A stretch of DNA of 64,000 nt from Arsenophonus fragariae (GTDB lineage Bacteria > Pseudomonadota > Gammaproteobacteria > Enterobacterales > Enterobacteriaceae): contig JBDPYZ010000003.1 of NCBI GenBank assembly GCA_047291315.1, forward strand, positions 62,001 through 126,000. The letters are read 5' to 3'. Position 1 is the stretch's first letter. The number at the start of each line of letters is the position of its first letter. The notes below the pieces were generated by a model that saw nothing but the letters and a program-made list of their open reading frames with translations, was not told the DNA's origin and did no database searches. Position numbers and translations under genes: made by a program. This document shows, one piece after another, positions 60,405-64,000 of the stretch.

Positions 60405-61148
60405 ATGCATAATATTGAATTAGAACAACTAATCAATACTTACTTGAATATTTACGAATATCAAGATTATGCGCCCAATGGGCTTCAGGTGGAAGGGCGC
60501 TCAGAGGTAAAAAAAATAGTGACTGGTGTGACTGCATCGCAAGCATTACTTGATGAAGCGGTAAAATTAGCTGCGGATGCGATTATTGTTCATCATGGTT
60601 ATTTTTGGAAAAATGAAGCCGCCGTTATTCTTAATATGAAGCGTAAGCGATTAAAAACATTGCTTTGCAATGATATTAACCTTTATGGTTATCACTTACC
60701 CCTTGATGTCCATCCAGTGATGGGTAATAACGTGCAATTGGGAAATATCATGGAGGTTGAGATCGATAGTTATATTAAGCCCTTATTACCAATAGGTAAG
60801 TTTGCGCAACCGATCAGCGCTGATGATTTAATGTCTCGTTTAAATAATAGATTAGCGCGCCAACCATTGTACTGTGGTGATAATGGCCCAAAAGAAATTC
60901 GCACCATTGCTTGGTGTACAGGCGGTGGTCAGAGTTTTATTCAACAGGCCACAGAGGCTGGAGTTGATGCTTTTGTGACCGGTGAAGTTTCTGAGCAAAC
61001 AATCCATATTGCCAGAGAAATGGGGATCCATTTTTATGCTGCCGGTCATCATGCAACGGAGAGATTTGGCGTTAAAGTGTTAGGTGAATGGCTACAAAAA
61101 GATTATGGTTTTGAAGTTATTTTTGTCGATATACTTAATCCTGCCTGA
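60405..61148 (+). CDS. ybgI: NIF3/DUF34 family dinuclear-metal protein YbgI
   Basis: A 247-aa hexameric-toroid family member, the same length as E. coli YbgI. The dimetal ligands are visible as His-His in IIVHHGYFW, Asp in PLDVHPVMG, and His and Glu in AAGHHATERFG. The biochemical role is unsettled; GTP cyclohydrolase-like or metal-insertion functions have been proposed. The neighbouring E. coli genes phr, pxpBCA and nei are missing here, so ybgI directly faces gltA. Intact. Confidence 0.93.
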   Translation: MHNIELEQLINTYLNIYEYQDYAPNGLQVEGRSEVKKIVTGVTASQALLDEAVKLAADAIIVHHGYFWKNEAAVILNMKRKRLKTLLCNDINLYGYHLPLDVHPVMGNNVQLGNIMEVEIDSYIKPLLPIGKFAQPISADDLMSRLNNRLARQPLYCGDNGPKEIRTIAWCTGGGQSFIQQATEAGVDAFVTGEVSEQTIHIAREMGIHFYAAGHHATERFGVKVLGEWLQKDYGFEVIFVDILNPA

Positions 61149-61291
61149 TTTTTGTAATGATGAACGCAAAGCCAGCTAAAAGTATTAAAACGGTGGATTA
61201 TATCACTAAACTGTGTTTTGTATTCTATGTGGTTGTTGATTATGAAAAATAAAATAGTAAGACACAGTTTATTTATCCGAATAATAATTAA

Positions 61292-62581
61292 TTATTTTTT
61301 GGTTAAATTGCTATGAAAATCTCTCTGTTTATAGCCTGTATATAATTGACGGGGACGAGCGATTTTTAATTCTTTATTATGCATTTCATTCCAGTGTGCA
61401 ATCCAACCAATGGTACGAGCAATAGCAAAAATAACCGTAAACATGGTTGTTGGGATCCCTATCGCTTTTAAAATGATGCCAGAATAGAAATCCACATTGG
61501 GATAAAGTTTTTTCTCAATGAAATAGGGATCATTGAGGGCTATATGTTCTAACTGCTTGGCAACCTCTAATATATTATCATTTAATTCAAGTTCTTTAAG
61601 TACTTCATCGCAGGTCTGTCTCATGACAGTTGCACGGGGATCATAATTTTTTATAAACTCGATGGCCGAATCCCATCAAACGGAAAAGATCATCTTTGTC
61701 TTTTGCCCGTTTGATAAATTTAGGGATATTTTCTACAGTTTTAATTTCTTCTAACATGCGTAAACAGGCTTCATTGGCGCCACCATGAGCGGGCCCCCAA
61801 AGAGAGGCAATTCCAGCAGCAATACAAGCAAATAGATTAGCGCCAGAAGAGCCGGCTGTTCTTACTGTTGAAGTTGAAGCATTTTGTTCATGATCAGCAT
61901 GTAGAATAAAAACGCGATCCATTGCTTGTTCGATAATTGGGTTAACCTGATATTTTTCACAAGGTGTAGCAAACATCATATGAAGAAAATTCGCTGAATA
62001 AGAGAGGTCATTCTGCAGGTAAATAAAAGGTTGACCAATAGAGTATTTATAACACATTGCTGCAATGGCCGGCATTTTTGATAGTAATTTAAATGCCGCT
62101 ATTTCACGATGACGCGGATTATTAACATCCAATGAGTCGTGATAGCAAGCCGCCAGTGCGCCAGTTACACCGCATAGAATTGCCATTGGATGAGAATCGC
62201 GCCTAAAACCTTGCAAAAGCCGAGTGATTTGATCATTGTGTGCTCGGTGGCAATTTTTTTAAAGTTGTCATAATCGTTTTGTGAAGGTTTCTCACCATAA
62301 AGTAGTATATAACAAACTTCTAAATAAGTGGAATTGGTAGCCAATTGATCAATAGGATATCCACGATGCAAAAGAATACCTTTATCTCCATCTATATAGG
62401 TAATTTTAGACTCACAGGATGCGGTTGAGGTAAAGCCAGGATCGTAGGTAAAATAACCTTTAGAGCCTAATCCTCGGACATTAATTACATGGAGCCCAAG
62501 TGTAGGGGTTAGTACTTCAAGCTCAATTTTTTCTGCATCTTTGTCGACTAATTCTATAGTCTTTTTTCCTTTATCTGCCAT
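61292..62581 (-). pseudogene. gltA: Frameshifted gltA, citrate synthase
   Basis: Type II citrate synthase, the entry enzyme of the TCA cycle. The gene is full length and well conserved but split into three frames. Near 62231 the text jumps from HTMI to QITRLLQGFRRDSHPM, best explained by loss of 7 nt relative to E. coli HTMIHEQITRLF. At 61647-61652 an A6 tract (minus strand) reads YKKL-stop where YKNYDPRATVM needs A5. Both catalytic His regions (ADHEQNAS, MGFGHRVY) and the end ARPRQLYTGYKQRDF are present. One shift is not a homopolymer change, so sequencing error alone is unlikely. Confidence 0.88.
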
Positions 62582-63207
62582 TACGGGTCTCCTTAGCGCT
62601 TAAACGCAATATCCGACAACCATGAAAGCATGATAAAACGCTTTGAAATTGCATGATATTTTACTAATTAAAAGGCTTAAATCATGTTTTTTAACGAAGT
62701 TTTATCTAATGAAATTTTTTTATTAATTTATTAACAATTCATAATCTATTATGTTCCTTATACATTTTAAATTATACCAACAATAACATTAGATTTTTTA
62801 TGGATAACAATCTAGCATTTTTATTTTACATAATTTTTTTTTGTTGGCAATAATGACTAATTAATTGAACTTAATCATATGTAATTTAAATGTTTAATTA
62901 TTGTTAAATTATATTGTCAATTTAATGAGCAATGTTTAAATCGTGATCACACTCACTGTTCAAGCTAAATATCTCCAAACATAATGTGTTGTAATTGTAA
63001 TGGGCATGTGAAGGTCATATACTGAAAACGAGGTCTCCGGATTACCTTGTGGTAGGAGTACCCAGCGTTAATATAAGTAACAACTTTTGCAAATATGTCA
63101 TAGATTAATTTTTAAGCTGAGTTGTACTTTGTTATCACGATCGCTGTTTGATTTCTACTCCAAGTCCGGAGGTAGGAAAACAATAAAGAGCTGTGTAGGA
63201 AAAAATT
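62582..63207. other. gltA-sdhC divergent regulatory region and long sdhC leader
   Basis: 626 bp without a supportable gene, as in E. coli, where the gltA and sdhC promoters diverge here. A GTGATCAC palindrome near 62943 could be part of a CRP site. The leader shortly before sdhC is less AT-rich than the rest (for example GAGGTCTCCGGATTACC near 63030 and AAGTCCGGAGGTAGG near 63162), suggesting conserved untranslated sequence. Specific operators could not be assigned. Confidence 0.45.
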
Positions 63208-63585
63208 TTGAAAAAACAAAGGCCTATAAATTTTCAATTGCAAACAATTCATTTTCCGATTACTGCAATAGCTTCGATTTTACATCGTCTTTCTGGCGTT
63301 ATTACCTTTATTTCGGTCGGTATTTTATTATGGCTGCTGGGATTATCGCTTTCTTCACCGGAAGGTTTTCAATATGCTACTGAAATTATGGGTAGTTTTT
63401 TCATAAAATTCATTATTTGGGGCGTATTGACAGCACTAATATATCATATTTGTGGCGGCAGTCGTCACATGCTGATGGATTTTGGTTTTATTGATGAGAG
63501 TTTGTCTGTAGGACGTATTTCAGCTATAGCTGCATTTATTATTACCACTATTTTGTCGATCTTAGTGGGGGTGTTTGTATGGTAG
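63208..63585 (+). CDS. sdhC: Succinate dehydrogenase cytochrome b556 subunit SdhC
   Basis: Membrane anchor that binds heme b and ubiquinone. At 125 aa it is near E. coli (129). A TTG start at 63208 with AGGAAA upstream gives KKQRPINFQLQTIHFPITAIASILHRLSG, the usual N-terminus with the quinone-site Ser and Arg. Three helices follow, with the heme-ligand His in the LIYHICGGSRHMLMDFG segment. It overlaps sdhD by 7 bp. Intact. Confidence 0.94.
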   Translation: MKKQRPINFQLQTIHFPITAIASILHRLSGVITFISVGILLWLLGLSLSSPEGFQYATEIMGSFFIKFIIWGVLTALIYHICGGSRHMLMDFGFIDESLSVGRISAIAAFIITTILSILVGVFVW

Positions 63586-63923
63586 TTAATGCATCAGCAT
63601 TAGGCCGTACTGGCACACAAGATTGGCTGCTACTTCGTGCGTCTGCCATTATTATTGGTTTTTATACGTTTTATATTATCATTTTTATTGTAACAACTGA
63701 GTTAAATTATACTGTTTGGCGGACATTTTTTGCTTTCCCGATAACAAAAATTTTTACTATTTTGACGCTAATTTCCATATTGATACATGCCTGGATAGGT
63801 TTATGGCAGGTACTAACCGATTACATTAAGTCAATTGCATTGCGATTATTATTACAACTCCTTTTTATTGTTATATTAATTAGTTATTTAATTTATGGAA
63901 CAATTGTGGTGTGGGGAGCGTAA
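63579..63923 (+). CDS. sdhD: Succinate dehydrogenase membrane anchor SdhD
   Basis: Second membrane anchor of complex II, 114 aa (E. coli 115), with three hydrophobic helices. The start GRTGTQDWLLLRASAIII and the helix containing HAWIGLWQVLTDYIK (quinone-site Asp-Tyr and heme-side His) are conserved. The ATG lies inside the end of sdhC and the stop is directly followed by the sdhA ATG. Intact. Confidence 0.94.
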   Translation: MVVNASALGRTGTQDWLLLRASAIIIGFYTFYIIIFIVTTELNYTVWRTFFAFPITKIFTILTLISILIHAWIGLWQVLTDYIKSIALRLLLQLLFIVILISYLIYGTIVVWGA

Positions 63924-64000
63924 ATGAAATTACCAGTAAGAGAGTTTGATGCAGTTGTTATTGGAGCTGGAGGGGCTGGGATGCGAGCAGCATTGCAAAT
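63924..64000 (+). CDS. sdhA: Succinate dehydrogenase flavoprotein SdhA, 5' part
   Basis: Only the first 25 codons are in the window. They read MKLPVREFDAVVIGAGGAGM, which is the SdhA N-terminus with its FAD-binding GAGGAG motif. It follows sdhD with no gap, so sdhCDA is one transcript. Whether the rest is intact cannot be seen. Confidence 0.93.
   Translation, partial: MKLPVREFDAVVIGAGGAGMRAALQ

Noticed and set aside
62690..62960. Possible small RNA or riboswitch in the gltA-sdhC gap
   Set aside because: The sequence is AT-rich with no stable GC-containing hairpin or known aptamer motif that I could recognise, and a long non-coding gap is normal here in enterics.

Overview
The window looks like the chromosome of a host-restricted member of the Enterobacterales, most like Arsenophonus or a close Morganellaceae relative. 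That assignment is inference: the DNA is visibly AT-rich, proteins track their E. coli counterparts along most of their length, gene order follows E. coli in long blocks, and many genes are freshly broken. No insertion sequence, prophage, CRISPR array or rRNA was seen.

Layout. (1) 0.4-8.1 kb, minus strand: nrdHIEF (class Ib ribonucleotide reductase, with two NrdR boxes 31 bp apart) followed by proVWX (glycine betaine/proline uptake). (2) 8.3-9.2 kb, plus strand: a methylguanine methyltransferase and an odd CspE paralogue whose RNP1 motif is altered. (3) 9.3-29.6 kb, minus strand: a long housekeeping block, lipA-lipB-ybeD-dacA-rlpA-rodA-mrdA-rlmH-rsfS, nadD-holA-lptE-leuS, an orphan gltL, then lnt-corC-ybeY-ybeZ-miaB. 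This covers lipoylation, cell elongation and septal wall, ribosome maturation, LPS and lipoprotein biogenesis and tRNA modification. (4) 29.8-31.9 kb: ubiF on plus, then a short metT-leuW-gln tRNA operon on minus with a textbook stable-RNA promoter. (5) 32.4-38.1 kb: the nag locus, with nagA and nagB intact but the repressor nagC and the transporter nagE both broken. (6) 38.3-42.6 kb: glnS, an unidentified decayed gene, fur, fldA, ybfE. (7) 42.8-48.4 kb: three adjacent pseudogenes (ABC ATPase, HlyD-type adaptor, ABC ATPase) in the order of an rtxB-rtxD-rtxE type I secretion locus. (8) 48.6-52 kb: broken ybfF, then intact seqA and pgm. (9) 52-59.8 kb: the whole kdpFABCDE potassium-uptake locus in ruins (only kdpF reads through), including a deletion that joins kdpD to kdpE and a 386-bp tandem duplication across the kdpA/kdpB boundary. 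(10) 60-64 kb: ybfA, ybgI, a frameshifted gltA, and the start of an apparently intact sdhCDA operon.

Taken together, core information processing, envelope synthesis and cofactor genes are kept. What is being lost is regulated nutrient uptake (GlcNAc PTS, high-affinity K+, glutamate/aspartate permease), toxin-type secretion, and possibly entry of carbon into the TCA cycle. Most lesions are small (single-base indels in A tracts, single stop codons) and many pseudogenes are nearly full length, which points to recent, ongoing decay. I did not find a convincing new biological system. The best leads are the rtxBDE-like relic, the broken gltA beside intact sdh genes, the unusual CspE and the decayed gene of unknown family after glnS.
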